Below are positions 9,380-18,618 of a DNA stretch of 64,000 nucleotides, one piece after another. The notes under the pieces were generated by a model. It ran no database searches. It worked only from the letters and a program-made list of their open reading frames with translations, and was not told the DNA's origin. The stretch covers positions 26,613-90,612 of the forward strand of contig NZ_BTPU01000004.1 of NCBI RefSeq assembly GCF_036985595.1, in the 5' to 3' direction. Position 1 is the stretch's first letter; each line of letters starts with the position of its first letter. This DNA is from Vallitalea maricola (GTDB lineage: Bacteria > Bacillota > Clostridia > Lachnospirales > Vallitaleaceae). Position numbers and translations under genes: made by a program.

Positions 9380-11166
9380 AGAATCTACTTATCAAATTAA
9401 TTGATAGATATAATTTAAAAAGTATTCAGGTACTTATAACATTTTCATTTTCTATATTAATATTTTTTATCATATGTACCATAGCATTTTTGTCTTATCA
9501 TATAACAGGGACAGTTGTAGAAGAAAATACCAACGAATATGTTTATCAGTTAGTAAAACAAGTTAATAATGATATTGATTATTATCTCAAAACAGTAGAA
9601 ACCATTGCTGAGAATATACGATATAATAATGATTTAAACGAGTATGTAAGAACTGAAGATCAAGAACTGGAAAAAGATATAATATCAGATTTAAATACAT
9701 ACGTTGAATCAAGAAATGACATTATTAATATTGTTTTCATCTCTAATAAAGGTAAAGTATTTCATAATAATCTACATCTAAAACTAAAAGATGATATGAA
9801 TTTTGAGGACTTTGAGTGGTATAAGAAAGCAAAGAACGAAGAGAAATTCGTTGTATCAGAATCACATATCCAAAGATTGTTTGAATCAAGATATAAATGG
9901 GTTGTTTCATGTAGTACATTACTGAAAAGTCCATATTATGAAGAAAATCTTGGGGTCCTTCTTGTTGATATAAATTATAATCTTATCAATGATATGGTTA
10001 GCTCAATAAAATTAGGACAAAAAGGCTACGTGTTCATTGTAGACAATAATGGAGATATAGTCTATCATCCAAAACAACAACTTTTGTACAGTGGTTTGAA
10101 ATCTGAAGATATGGATACCATATTAAATTCTGAGGACGGTACCAAGACAGTTGTAGAAGATAGAAAAAAGAAACAGTATACGATTACCACATCCAAATAT
10201 TCAGGATGGAAAGTAGTCAGTTCAGTATATATGGAGGATATATTATCCTATAAACCTAACTTGGATCGATTCTTTTTCATTATGGGAACTCTTGCTATCT
10301 TTATCTCTATATTTATATCTGTACTAATATCAAGAAGTATTCTCCATCCAATCAAAAAATTAGTTAATACCATGCATCAAGTAGAAGAAGGTAATCTTGA
10401 TGTATCAATAGATATAAAAAATGATAATGAAATAGGAGAATTAGCAAAAGCTTTTAATCTTATGACAAACAGAGTTAACAATCTAGTCAATCAAAATAAG
10501 AAGATAGAGATAAATAAGAGAAAAAATGAATTGAGAGCATTACAGGCTCAGATAAATCCTCATTTTTTATATAATACTCTGGATTCAATCATATGGATGG
10601 CGGAATCAAAGAATTATAAGGCAGTAGTGACTATGACCTCAGCTCTAGCGAAATTGTTCAGGATTAGTATAAGTAAAGGAGAGCAATATATAACTGTAGC
10701 TGAAGAGATTGAACACGTAGAGAATTATTTGAAGATACAAAAGATAAGGTATGGCGACCATCTTGATTATCATATTGATGTAGAGGAAGACATCAAACAA
10801 AATAAGATTATCAAGCTTATAATACAACCTATAGTAGAAAATGCTATCTATCATGGAATTAAAAATGTTCCTGGTGGTGGTATGATAGATATAAGTGTGA
10901 AAAAATATGATAATAAGATATTAATTACAATTGGTGATGATGGAGTTGGTATGACTGAACAAGAAATTAATCTGCTGTTCAGTAAAAATCAAGAGCTACC
11001 AAAAGAGAAAAAACTAGGTGGTGTAGGAGTTAGAAATGTTGATAATAGAATAAAGCTGTATTACGGGGAAGATTATGGACTTGAGATTGAGAGTGAGATA
11101 TATGAAGGAACTACTGTTAAAGCTTGGTTACCAAATATATCCATTATGGGAGGAGATAGCATTTGA
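9373..11166 (+). CDS. YesM-type sensor histidine kinase
   Basis: Membrane sensor of the LytS/YesM class that phosphorylates the regulator encoded just upstream. It has a membrane helix near residues 18-42, an extracytoplasmic Cache-like domain, and a second helix near 295-318. These are followed by a HAMP segment, the His-kinase box LQAQINPHFLYNTLDSI with the phospho-acceptor His, and an HATPase domain (IVENAIYHGIKN N-box, GDDGVGM, GVGVRNVDNRIKLYYG). Length is 597 residues. The next gene, a membrane-anchored sugar-binding protein, overlaps it by four bases, which suggests that protein presents the ligand to this sensor. Confidence 0.94.
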   Translation: MLKNLLIKLIDRYNLKSIQVLITFSFSILIFFIICTIAFLSYHITGTVVEENTNEYVYQLVKQVNNDIDYYLKTVETIAENIRYNNDLNEYVRTEDQELEKDIISDLNTYVESRNDIINIVFISNKGKVFHNNLHLKLKDDMNFEDFEWYKKAKNEEKFVVSESHIQRLFESRYKWVVSCSTLLKSPYYEENLGVLLVDINYNLINDMVSSIKLGQKGYVFIVDNNGDIVYHPKQQLLYSGLKSEDMDTILNSEDGTKTVVEDRKKKQYTITTSKYSGWKVVSSVYMEDILSYKPNLDRFFFIMGTLAIFISIFISVLISRSILHPIKKLVNTMHQVEEGNLDVSIDIKNDNEIGELAKAFNLMTNRVNNLVNQNKKIEINKRKNELRALQAQINPHFLYNTLDSIIWMAESKNYKAVVTMTSALAKLFRISISKGEQYITVAEEIEHVENYLKIQKIRYGDHLDYHIDVEEDIKQNKIIKLIIQPIVENAIYHGIKNVPGGGMIDISVKKYDNKILITIGDDGVGMTEQEINLLFSKNQELPKEKKLGGVGVRNVDNRIKLYYGEDYGLEIESEIYEGTTVKAWLPNISIMGGDSI

Positions 11167-12167
11167 AAAAATATATAGTACCCTTAAGTATTTGTATTTC
11201 ATTAGCGATGTTATTGATAATAGGGTTTGATTTGGCAAAGTCATTTAAACTCCATTCCAAAGAGAAACCTGTAGTATATATGATTGTTAAATCCAGTAAA
11301 CCAAGTGAAGGTTTTGAATTCTGGGAAATAGTAAAGATGGGAGCTGATGTAGCAGCTATTGAATTAGATGTTGATGTTGTATTTACTGGTCCTGAAAATG
11401 AAATTCAAGTTGATGAACAAATCAAATTGATAAGAAATGCTATAAAGCAAAAACCCACAGCAATAGTTTTAGCAGCTACAGATTACAAGAAATTACGTGA
11501 AGTGGGACAAGAGGTTATATCCAATGGAATAACATTGATTACTATTGATTCAGAAGTGGATGTTGATACTAATCATAGTTTTATTGGGACTGATAATATT
11601 GGAGCAGCTAAAACCATTGCAAAAGAATTAGCCAATATGATAGATAACAAAGGCAGAGTGGCTGTTATGTCATATGTGTATGGAACATCAACATCAATTG
11701 AACGAGAAGCAGGTTTTCGAGAAGTTATAAAAGAATATCCTGATATTGATCTTATTGAAGAGACTTGGTATAGTAATGGTTCAATAGATATTGCTTACGA
11801 AAAAACAAAAGAAATATTAAAAAAATATCCTGATACAAAAGCTATATTCGGTGCAAATGAAATATGTATAGTAGGAATAGGGAGAGCCATACAAGAATTT
11901 GGATTAAAAGACCAAGTTGTTGTAGTAGGATTTGATTCCAATGAAGAGATAGTGAGTAGAATAGAATCGGGTGTCATTGATAAGATAGTGGTCCAGAAAC
12001 CTTTTAATATGGGATATCAAGGAATAAAAGAAGCTATTAAAATAGCTAATAGAGAAAAAAAACCAGAAGTAATTGATACAGGAGCAGTACTGATAGATAA
12101 AAGTAACTTGTATACACCAGAAAATCAAAAATTATTGTTTTCCTTCGAGAACAAAGAGATTGATTAA
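11163..12167 (+). CDS. Membrane-anchored sugar-binding protein, probable third component of the sensor
   Basis: A ribose/galactose-binding-protein-like domain (Peripla_BP_4 type) with motifs KMGADVAAIELDV, IVLAATDYKKL and VVVGFDSNEEI. It begins at a TTG overlapping the kinase stop (TTGA), with GGGAGGAG at 11149-11156. The N terminus is an uncleaved-looking hydrophobic anchor (about residues 5-22) without a lipobox Cys, unlike the transporter binding protein at 14950. It resembles the binding-protein partner of three-component sugar sensors. A transport role is possible but less likely given its position and anchor. Confidence 0.85.
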   Translation: MKKYIVPLSICISLAMLLIIGFDLAKSFKLHSKEKPVVYMIVKSSKPSEGFEFWEIVKMGADVAAIELDVDVVFTGPENEIQVDEQIKLIRNAIKQKPTAIVLAATDYKKLREVGQEVISNGITLITIDSEVDVDTNHSFIGTDNIGAAKTIAKELANMIDNKGRVAVMSYVYGTSTSIEREAGFREVIKEYPDIDLIEETWYSNGSIDIAYEKTKEILKKYPDTKAIFGANEICIVGIGRAIQEFGLKDQVVVVGFDSNEEIVSRIESGVIDKIVVQKPFNMGYQGIKEAIKIANREKKPEVIDTGAVLIDKSNLYTPENQKLLFSFENKEID

Positions 12168-12171
12168 AAAG

Positions 12172-12197
12172 ATCGCCTTATCAAAGGTGATTTTTTT
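12172..12197 (+). terminator. Rho-independent terminator after the sensor operon
   Basis: ATCGCCTT (12172-12179), loop ATCA, AAGGTGAT (12184-12191), then a seven-base T-run. It separates the sensor operon from the transporter operon. Confidence 0.85.
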
Positions 12198-12332
12198 CTT
12201 ATAGAAAAGTTCGCTTATCCTCTTTTCTTATGTACATAAATTTCAACTTTCTAAGTAGAATATTCAATTATTTTTTGAAGTAATAATTATATAATCTTAT
12301 TATAAATTTCCTGTAATTGATGTTTCAAATAA

Positions 12333-12364
12333 CGAGAATAAATAGAAATCCTGCATTTATCTCG
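12333..12364 (+). promoter_or_regulatory. Inverted repeat in the leader of the sugar transporter operon
   Basis: CGAGAATAAAT (12333-12343) pairs with ATTTATCTCG (12355-12364) with one bulged base. It lies 16 bases before the ribosome binding site of the ATPase gene. It could be an operator of the YesN-type or LacI-type regulator, or an RNA stem affecting translation. The sequence alone does not decide. Confidence 0.4.
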
Positions 12365-12395
12365 TAATTCAAGAAAAATGAAAGGAGTTAAGTAT

Positions 12396-13889
12396 ATGGA
12401 GGATTCCTTGGTTTTAATGGAAGGTATAGATAAAAGTTTCCCAGGTGTAAAGGCTCTTGATAATTGTAGATTTCAATTATTAAAAGGTGAGATTCATGCT
12501 TTAATAGGAGAAAATGGAGCAGGAAAATCAACATTAATGAAAATTCTAACAGGTGTTTTTAAAAAAGATGCAGGAAGAATTTTTTATAAAGGTGAAGACA
12601 TTGATATCACTAATCCTAGAATGGCTAGGGATTTAGGTATAAGTATAATCCATCAGGAATTGAACCTTATGCCTGATTTGACAGTAGCTCAAAATATTTT
12701 TATTGGTAAAGAACCTAAAAAATGTTTGAATCTATTTTTGGACAATAAAGAAATCAATGATAAGGCAAGTGAATTATTGAATCAAATGAACCTTAATATT
12801 AGCCCAGATGAAAAGGTAGAGAATCTGTCAGTAGCCAAACAGCAAATGGTGGAAATTGCGAAAGCATTATCCTATAACTCAGATGTACTTATCATGGATG
12901 AACCAACTGCTGCATTAACGGAACTGGAGATTGAAGAACTTTTTAGTATTATAAAAGAGTTAAAGGAAAAAGGTGTAGGGATAGTTTACATATCCCATAG
13001 AATGGAAGAATTAAAGCAAATATGCGATAGAGTTACAGTAATGCGTGATGGAAGTTATATTGATACAAAAAATATGAATGAGGTAACTATAGATAAAATT
13101 ATTAATATGATGGTTGGGCGTGAGTTATATGTATCTGCCCTTGAAGAAATTACTCATTCAGATGAAGTTGTATTGGAAGTCAATAACCTGAATCAAGGCA
13201 ACAAAGTGAAAGATGTAAGCTTTAAATTGAGAAAAGGAGAAATACTAGGCTTTGCAGGGTTGATGGGAGCAGGAAGAACAGAAGTGGCTAGAGCAATATT
13301 TGGAGCAGATAAAAAAGATTCAGGAGAAATTATACTGAATAATAAAAAGATACATATAAAATCACCAAAAGATGCAGTAAAAAATGGTATCGGTTATTTA
13401 TCTGAGGATCGAAAGAGATATGGGCTTGTATTAGGGCTTGATATTGAAACTAATATTGTTATGGCTAATTTCAGTGATTATATTAATCCAATAGGATTTG
13501 TGGAGACTGGCAAAACTTCGGATACAGCTACTGAAAGTGTCAAGGATTTAGCAATAAAAACACCGGGTATTTCTCAAAAAGTTAAGAACCTATCTGGAGG
13601 TAATCAACAAAAAGTTGTCATAGCAAAATGGCTAACTAGAGATTGTGATATCTTAATCTTCGATGAACCAACTAGAGGTATTGATATTGGAGCGAAAGGT
13701 GAGATATATAAGCTTCTTAATGAACTAGCCAGTATGGGAAAATCAATTATAATGATTTCTTCAGAATTACCTGAGATACTTAGAATGAGTCATAGAATCA
13801 TTGTAATGTGTGAAGGAAGAATAACAGGTGAGCTTAATAACGAAGAAGCTACCCAAGAAAAGATTATGCAGTATGCAACTGCAAGATAG
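12396..13889 (+). CDS. Sugar ABC transporter ATPase, RbsA/MglA type
   Basis: Duplicated ATPase that powers a CUT2-type monosaccharide importer. The first half has Walker A GENGAGKST and Walker B LIMDEPTAAL. The second half has the signature LSGGNQQKVVIAKWL and IFDEPTRGIDIGAK, with the usual degenerate second Walker A (GLMGAGRTE). The start is the ATG at 12396 (497 residues), since AAAGGAG lies just before it. An upstream in-frame ATG at 12378 is ahead of that site. It is followed by the permease and binding protein genes in the standard order. Confidence 0.95.
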   Translation: MEDSLVLMEGIDKSFPGVKALDNCRFQLLKGEIHALIGENGAGKSTLMKILTGVFKKDAGRIFYKGEDIDITNPRMARDLGISIIHQELNLMPDLTVAQNIFIGKEPKKCLNLFLDNKEINDKASELLNQMNLNISPDEKVENLSVAKQQMVEIAKALSYNSDVLIMDEPTAALTELEIEELFSIIKELKEKGVGIVYISHRMEELKQICDRVTVMRDGSYIDTKNMNEVTIDKIINMMVGRELYVSALEEITHSDEVVLEVNNLNQGNKVKDVSFKLRKGEILGFAGLMGAGRTEVARAIFGADKKDSGEIILNNKKIHIKSPKDAVKNGIGYLSEDRKRYGLVLGLDIETNIVMANFSDYINPIGFVETGKTSDTATESVKDLAIKTPGISQKVKNLSGGNQQKVVIAKWLTRDCDILIFDEPTRGIDIGAKGEIYKLLNELASMGKSIIMISSELPEILRMSHRIIVMCEGRITGELNNEEATQEKIMQYATAR

Positions 13890-13941
13890 ATATACTTTAT
13901 AGATTATAATAAGCTAACTAATTATATGTGGAGGTAGAGAA

Positions 13942-14922
13942 ATGGATAAGATTGAATTAAAGAAAAAATTATTTAATTCAAATACTACTCAAAAAATATT
14001 GGCATTCAGTAGTTTGATATTGCTATTAATTATTTTTTCTATTGCATCACCTAACTTTTTTACTGGAACGAATATAAAAGGTATATTGCTGGCAACGGCG
14101 GTTAATGGTGTATTAGCTGTGGGAGTTACTTTTGTTATTATAACAGGTGGGATTGACTTATCAATCGGAACGGTTATGACATTTTCTTCAGTAATCGCTG
14201 GAGTAATAATATCTATGTGGGGGCTGCCTATATGGATAGGTCTTTTAGGAGCAATATTAGCAGGAAGTTTATGCGGATTTGTTAATGGTTTCAATGTTGC
14301 AAAATTTCGAATACCTGCATTTATTGCTACACTAGGAATGATGATGATAACCAAGGGATTATCTCTTGTAATATCTAATGCCAAACCCATATATTTTACT
14401 GGTGCTAAAGGAATATTTATAGATAAATTCTCAGATATATCTACTGGTACAATTATGGGAATACCTAATGCGGTTATTATTCTATTCGTAGTTGCAGGTA
14501 TCGGTGGCATTCTCTTAAATAAAACTTTACTTGGAAGATACACTTTCGCTATCGGCAGTAATGAAGAGGCTACTAGATTATCAGGAATCAATACTGATAA
14601 ATGGCTGATAATTATACATACACTAACTGGAGCTTTTTGTGGTGTAGCTGGAATATTGATGGCTGCAAGACTTAACTCAGCTCATCCTGCATTAGGTCAA
14701 GGGTATGAACTTGATGCTATTGCAGCGGTAGTTATTGGTGGAACTTCACTTAGTGGAGGTAAAGGAACGATTTTAGGTACTATCATTGGTGCATTTATTA
14801 TGAGTGTGTTGATTAATGGACTAAGGATATTGTCTGTTCCCCAAGAGTGGCAGACAGTGGTTACAGGAATTATTGTTATTGCTGCGGTAGTTGCTGATGT
14901 TGCTAGAAAAAATAAAAAATAA
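13942..14922 (+). CDS. Sugar ABC transporter permease, RbsC type
   Basis: Integral membrane component of the CUT2 importer, 326 residues with about eight to ten hydrophobic helices. The diagnostic GGIDLSIGTVM segment and the conserved AIAAVVIGGTSLSGGKGT loop before the last helices are both present. TGGAGGTAG precedes the ATG. It sits between the ATPase and the binding protein, so the three form one operon, probably controlled by the YesM/YesN pair upstream. Confidence 0.95.
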   Translation: MDKIELKKKLFNSNTTQKILAFSSLILLLIIFSIASPNFFTGTNIKGILLATAVNGVLAVGVTFVIITGGIDLSIGTVMTFSSVIAGVIISMWGLPIWIGLLGAILAGSLCGFVNGFNVAKFRIPAFIATLGMMMITKGLSLVISNAKPIYFTGAKGIFIDKFSDISTGTIMGIPNAVIILFVVAGIGGILLNKTLLGRYTFAIGSNEEATRLSGINTDKWLIIIHTLTGAFCGVAGILMAARLNSAHPALGQGYELDAIAAVVIGGTSLSGGKGTILGTIIGAFIMSVLINGLRILSVPQEWQTVVTGIIVIAAVVADVARKNKK

Positions 14923-14949
14923 AAATAATTAATCTTAAGGAGGAGTTTT

Positions 14950-15942
14950 ATGAAGAAGTTAATTTCATTATTACTGATTATTTACATGATGAGTGTTGTA
15001 GCAGGTTGTAGTTCTAAGGATACAAAGCCTAGTAATTCTGGTAATGACAATGGTGATTCAAGTAGTGAAGAAAAGATATATATACCTGTAATATCAAAAG
15101 GATTCCAACATCAATTTTGGCAAGCAGTTAAATTAGGGGCAGAAAATGCTGCAAAAGATTATAATGTAGAGATTACTTTTGAAGGTCCAGAATCAGAAGC
15201 TATGGTTGATAAACAGATAGAGATGTTAGAAGCTGCATTAAGTAAAAATCCTAGTGCTATATGTTTAGCAGCTCTTGATAGTCAAGCGGTTATACCATTA
15301 CTAGAACAAGCAGATGAGAGAGGTATTCCTATTATAGGATTTGACTCAGGTGTAGATAGTGAAATTCCTATTGCTACAGCGGCAACTGATAATATTGCAG
15401 CAGCAGCAGAAGCAGCTGATAAAATGGCAGAACTTATTGGTGGTGAAGGTGAAATCGCATTAGTTGTTCATGACCAGACTAGTCGTACTGGTATAGACAG
15501 AAGAGATGGTTTCAAAAATAGAATCGAAGAGAAGTATAAAAACATTAAAATTGTAGATATTCAATATGGAGATGGAGACCAATTAAAATCTACAGATATA
15601 GCTAAATCCATTATTCAAGCTCATCCAAATATCAAAGGTATGTTTGGTGCTAATGAAGGTTCTATCATCGGTGTACTTAATGCAATAAATGAACTTGATA
15701 AAGTTGGAGATATAGTAGTAATAGGATATGATTCAGGCAAGCAGCAACAAGAAGCCATTAGAAATGGTCAACAAGCAGGAGCAGTAACACAGGACCCTAT
15801 CGGTATTGGATATAAAGCTGTTGAAGCTGCAGTTAAAGCTATTAATGGTGAAGAAATAGAGAAGAATATAGATACAGGATTCCATTACTATGATAAAACT
15901 TCAATTGATTCAGATGAAATAAAAGCATTATTATATGAATAA
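14950..15942 (+). CDS. Sugar-binding lipoprotein, RbsB type
   Basis: Extracytoplasmic solute receptor of the importer. It has a signal peptide with a lipobox ending VVAGC (Cys about residue 20), a Ser/Asn-rich linker, and a two-lobed ribose-binding-protein-like domain with FWQAVKLGAENAAKDY, ICLAALDSQAV and VVIGYDSGKQQ. It is 330 residues long. It shares the FW...VK.GA..AA start and ending architecture with the anchored protein at 11163, so both probably bind the same or related sugars. The identity of the sugar cannot be deduced. A strong terminator follows. Confidence 0.94.
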   Translation: MKKLISLLLIIYMMSVVAGCSSKDTKPSNSGNDNGDSSSEEKIYIPVISKGFQHQFWQAVKLGAENAAKDYNVEITFEGPESEAMVDKQIEMLEAALSKNPSAICLAALDSQAVIPLLEQADERGIPIIGFDSGVDSEIPIATAATDNIAAAAEAADKMAELIGGEGEIALVVHDQTSRTGIDRRDGFKNRIEEKYKNIKIVDIQYGDGDQLKSTDIAKSIIQAHPNIKGMFGANEGSIIGVLNAINELDKVGDIVVIGYDSGKQQQEAIRNGQQAGAVTQDPIGIGYKAVEAAVKAINGEEIEKNIDTGFHYYDKTSIDSDEIKALLYE

Positions 15943-15963
15943 GAAACATTAGTAAGAGATATT

Positions 15964-16004
15964 AAACTAGCCAGAGAGCATCTTAAGTTCTGGCTAGTTT
16001 TTTT
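15964..16004 (+). terminator. Strong rho-independent terminator after the sugar transporter
   Basis: AAACTAGCCAGA (15964-15975) pairs perfectly with TCTGGCTAGTTT (15989-16000), followed by T-residues to 16004. Confidence 0.9.
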
Positions 16005-16146
16005 AAGAAACAATGGTTAATTTGAGTATATAAACTACCCCTGTTCACAATAATAATTATATGATAAAATAAAATAACTGCTGATAATAAGGTAGAGTAT
16101 TGATAAATGTTCGGGGATTACTAATAAAATACAAAGGAGACAACAG

Positions 16147-16392
16147 ATGGAACGACTAAAAGATTTCTTTGAGAAACATTGGAGGGCTGTAGTTATATTT
16201 ATTGCAATATTGTACATGGGGATAGGTTTATTTCAACTTATAACTGATATAGAACTTGATCCATCTAAAACTAAAAACGCAGGAACATTCTTAATGGTTC
16301 TTGCATTAGCAGTATTTGTATACGGTAAAAGAGTAGAAAAAATGGCTATAGAGAAAGAGAAACAAAAAGAAGAAGATGAAAACATAGATTAA
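16147..16392 (+). CDS. Small two-helix membrane protein
   Basis: An 81-residue protein with a short basic N terminus, two hydrophobic helices (about residues 13-32 and 46-60) and a highly charged C-terminal tail rich in Glu and Lys. AAAGGAGAC precedes the ATG. I do not recognise the family. It lies upstream of an ABC exporter on the same strand, but 228 bases of mostly non-coding DNA separate them. The tail composition and correctly spaced ribosome site support a real gene. No function is assigned. Confidence 0.7.
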   Translation: MERLKDFFEKHWRAVVIFIAILYMGIGLFQLITDIELDPSKTKNAGTFLMVLALAVFVYGKRVEKMAIEKEKQKEEDENID

Positions 16393-16506
16393 TTTGAGTC
16401 TCACAATACTTTTAAAAATAAGGTGTGAAAAGGAGCTGGAAGATAATATTAATCTTGAAGGCAATAATCGGGAAAATATATTCCTGATAATATTGATATT
16501 TATTGA

Positions 16507-16623
16507 GAGATTACTGGGTATTATGGAAAGTATTATTATGAAATGTGTATTCATTTGACTGAGGATAGCATAGACAGATTAAAAAAGAAGCTGGATTATA
16601 ATTTTTGGGGGTGCAAGAATTGA
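16507..16623 (+). other. Short open frame abutting the exporter ATPase, possible gene remnant
   Basis: Frame open for 38 codons without a clear start, ending in TGA that overlaps the TTG of the ATPase gene (TTGA). The translation ends in IDRLKKKLDYNFWGCKN and looks protein-like. A neighbouring frame from about 16430 is open up to about 16557, which could fit a decayed gene with a frameshift. This is weak evidence, and it may be noise. Confidence 0.25.
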
Positions 16624-17543
16624 AAGTTATAGAAGTCAATAATTTGGTTAAAAAATATGGGGACTTAACAGCAGTAAATAATATTTCTTTTTCTGTAAAT
16701 CAAGGTAGTATATGTGCAATACTCGGTCCTAATGGCTCTGGTAAGACTACTACTATCAAAAGTATATGTAATCTTATAATTCCAGATGAAGGTAATATTA
16801 AACTTTTTGGTAAAGAAAATAAAAAAGCTATAGATAAGGTAGCAGCCCTTTTTGAGGGAACAAGAAATCTTTATTGGAGACTGACACCAAGAGAAAATCT
16901 TAGATATTTTGCTGGTATCAGAGGATTAGGTGGCAAGAAAATAGAAAAAAAAATAGACGAATTACTCGATAGATTTGATTTAAAAGATAAAAAAGATACT
17001 GTAGTAAATAATTTATCAAGGGGAATGAGGCAAAAAGTAGCTATCGCTATGACATTAATATGTGATACAGAGATTATTATATTAGATGAACCTACACTTG
17101 GATTAGATGTTAAGAGTTTTATGGAAATAAAAGACATGTTGAGATATATAGCTGGTAATATGAAAAAAACAATTCTTCTAAGTACTCATGATATGAATCT
17201 GGTTGAAGAAGTTTGCAAAGATATTATCATATTGAATAGAGGCAATATAATCGCACAAGATACAATGGAGAATCTGTTGGATATGTTTAGAAGTATGACT
17301 TATGAAATTAGTTTACAAGATACTATCACTGAAGAACAAAAAGAATACCTATCCAAGTTAGAATATGAATTTTATCTTATTAATAATGGAGACGCCCTTG
17401 AAATAGATATATCAGATTCAGTGGAAATATATAAGATAATAGATATTTTGAAAGTGAAAAAGATATTAATAAGAGAGGTAAAACAGAAGAATATTAACTT
17501 TGAAAGAGTATATCTAAATCTTACCAGTGGGGAGGGAAAATAA
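16620..17543 (+). CDS. ABC-2 type exporter ATPase
   Basis: Single ATPase domain of a DrrA/NatA-like exporter. It has Walker A GPNGSGKTT, the FEGTRNLYWRLTPRENL Q-loop region typical of ABC-2 systems, signature LSRGMRQKVAIAMTL and Walker B IIILDEPTLGLD, plus an accessory C-terminal region of about 90 residues. I chose the TTG at 16620 with GGGGGTG eight bases upstream (307 residues). A TTG at 16605 lies before that site. The permease follows after two bases. Substrate unknown. Confidence 0.9.
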   Translation: MKVIEVNNLVKKYGDLTAVNNISFSVNQGSICAILGPNGSGKTTTIKSICNLIIPDEGNIKLFGKENKKAIDKVAALFEGTRNLYWRLTPRENLRYFAGIRGLGGKKIEKKIDELLDRFDLKDKKDTVVNNLSRGMRQKVAIAMTLICDTEIIILDEPTLGLDVKSFMEIKDMLRYIAGNMKKTILLSTHDMNLVEEVCKDIIILNRGNIIAQDTMENLLDMFRSMTYEISLQDTITEEQKEYLSKLEYEFYLINNGDALEIDISDSVEIYKIIDILKVKKILIREVKQKNINFERVYLNLTSGEGK

Positions 17544-17545
17544 AT

Positions 17546-18340
17546 ATGAAGCTGTTTTATTTATTTAAGGTATCTATTGAAAAATCTTTTAAAGATGTGA
17601 TTAGATACAAATTCAATACAATTTCTAGTGTGCTAAGCTTATACTTTCTTTTTATTGCTTTGTTTTTAGGAGTGAAGGTATTTGGTTCTACTATGAATGT
17701 AAGTCCTATCAAACTGGGGAAAACGATAGAAGGATTTGTAATTGGGTATTTTCTTTGGACTATAATGCTTATGGTATATGAAGATACGGCATACAGTATA
17801 ACCAATGATGCCAATAGAGGTACATTAGAGCAAATAAGTATGACGAATCAAGGATTACATAAGGTATTGATTGTAAGGAGTATAAGCAATTTAATAATAA
17901 ACTTGTTAATCTGCTTTGTAGTCTTATTAACGATTATGGAAACAACCAATTATTGGTTAGATATTAATGTACTTCAATTATTAATAATAATATTATTAGG
18001 GATTTTTAGCATGTTTGGGATTGGGCTTATATTCGGAGGATTAGCACTTATTTTTAAGAGGGTTCAATCCTTATTGAATGTGATTCAGTATTTTCTCATT
18101 GCTCTAGTTATAACAGGTCAAGGATCATTGAGTAAATTAGCAGCATCTATATTACCATTTAGACCAAGTATTGATAAAGTGTATGCAACAACATTAATAG
18201 GGAATAAATTATCTGATTACCCAGCTAGTGATTATATAATACTAATAGCTAATTCAATTGTTTATTTTACTATTGGGTTAATAGTATTCAATCAATGTAG
18301 TAAGATAGCAAGAAAGAGAGGTTTGCTGGGGCAATATTAA
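17546..18340 (+). CDS. ABC-2 type exporter permease
   Basis: A 264-residue membrane protein with about six helices. It begins KLFYLFKVSIEKSFKDVIRYK, the usual N-terminal pattern of ABC-2 permeases, and has the GTLEQISMTNQGLHKVLIVRSI cytoplasmic loop before helix 3. It is two bases from the ATPase gene, so the two form one unit. GGGGAGGG at the end of the ATPase gene is the ribosome site. The neighbourhood does not reveal the exported compound. Confidence 0.9.
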   Translation: MKLFYLFKVSIEKSFKDVIRYKFNTISSVLSLYFLFIALFLGVKVFGSTMNVSPIKLGKTIEGFVIGYFLWTIMLMVYEDTAYSITNDANRGTLEQISMTNQGLHKVLIVRSISNLIINLLICFVVLLTIMETTNYWLDINVLQLLIIILLGIFSMFGIGLIFGGLALIFKRVQSLLNVIQYFLIALVITGQGSLSKLAASILPFRPSIDKVYATTLIGNKLSDYPASDYIILIANSIVYFTIGLIVFNQCSKIARKRGLLGQY

Positions 18341-18360
18341 TCTTAATATAGATTTTAAAA

Positions 18361-18390
18361 AAGCTGATGGTTCTTGTTAACTATCAGCTT
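18361..18390 (+). terminator. Hairpin after the ABC-2 permease
   Basis: AAGCTGATGGTT pairs with AACTATCAGCTT (one G-U) starting 20 bases after the stop. The T-rich stretch after it is interrupted, so termination may be partial. Confidence 0.6.
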
Positions 18391-18443
18391 AATTTAATTT
18401 ATTCAATTGAGAATACTTATAAAATAATCTAAAAAACATAAAA

Positions 18444-18482
18444 ACTAACTTGACAAATTATATGTAGATAAGTTAGTATAAT
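18444..18482 (+). promoter_or_regulatory. Inverted repeat overlapping promoter-like boxes
   Basis: ACTAACTT (18444-18451) and AAGTTAGT (18470-18477) are perfect inverted arms around a TTGACA (18450-18455). A TATAAT at 18477-18482 is 21 bases downstream, longer than the usual spacer. This is a candidate regulated promoter or RNA stem. Confidence 0.3.
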
Positions 18483-18583
18483 TATATAAAAACATAAAAA
18501 AAATATTATTTTATGTATATTAATAATATTATACAGATTATTACGTAGTTGTATATGTAATATTAATATTCTACTAATAAATT

Positions 18584-18618
18584 AAAAGAGATATATTAAA
18601 TGTTTATCAATCTCTTTT
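18584..18618 (+). terminator. Terminator-like stem in the pre-opp gap
   Basis: AAAAGAGAT (18584-18592) and ATCTCTTTT (18610-18618) pair, followed by more T. No gene ends just before it, so it may end a short transcript from the promoter-like site near 18450. Confidence 0.4.

Noticed and set aside
13989..14591. Minus-strand open frame of 200 codons opposite the sugar permease
   Set aside because: It is the antisense shadow of a well-supported permease and has no family pattern of its own.
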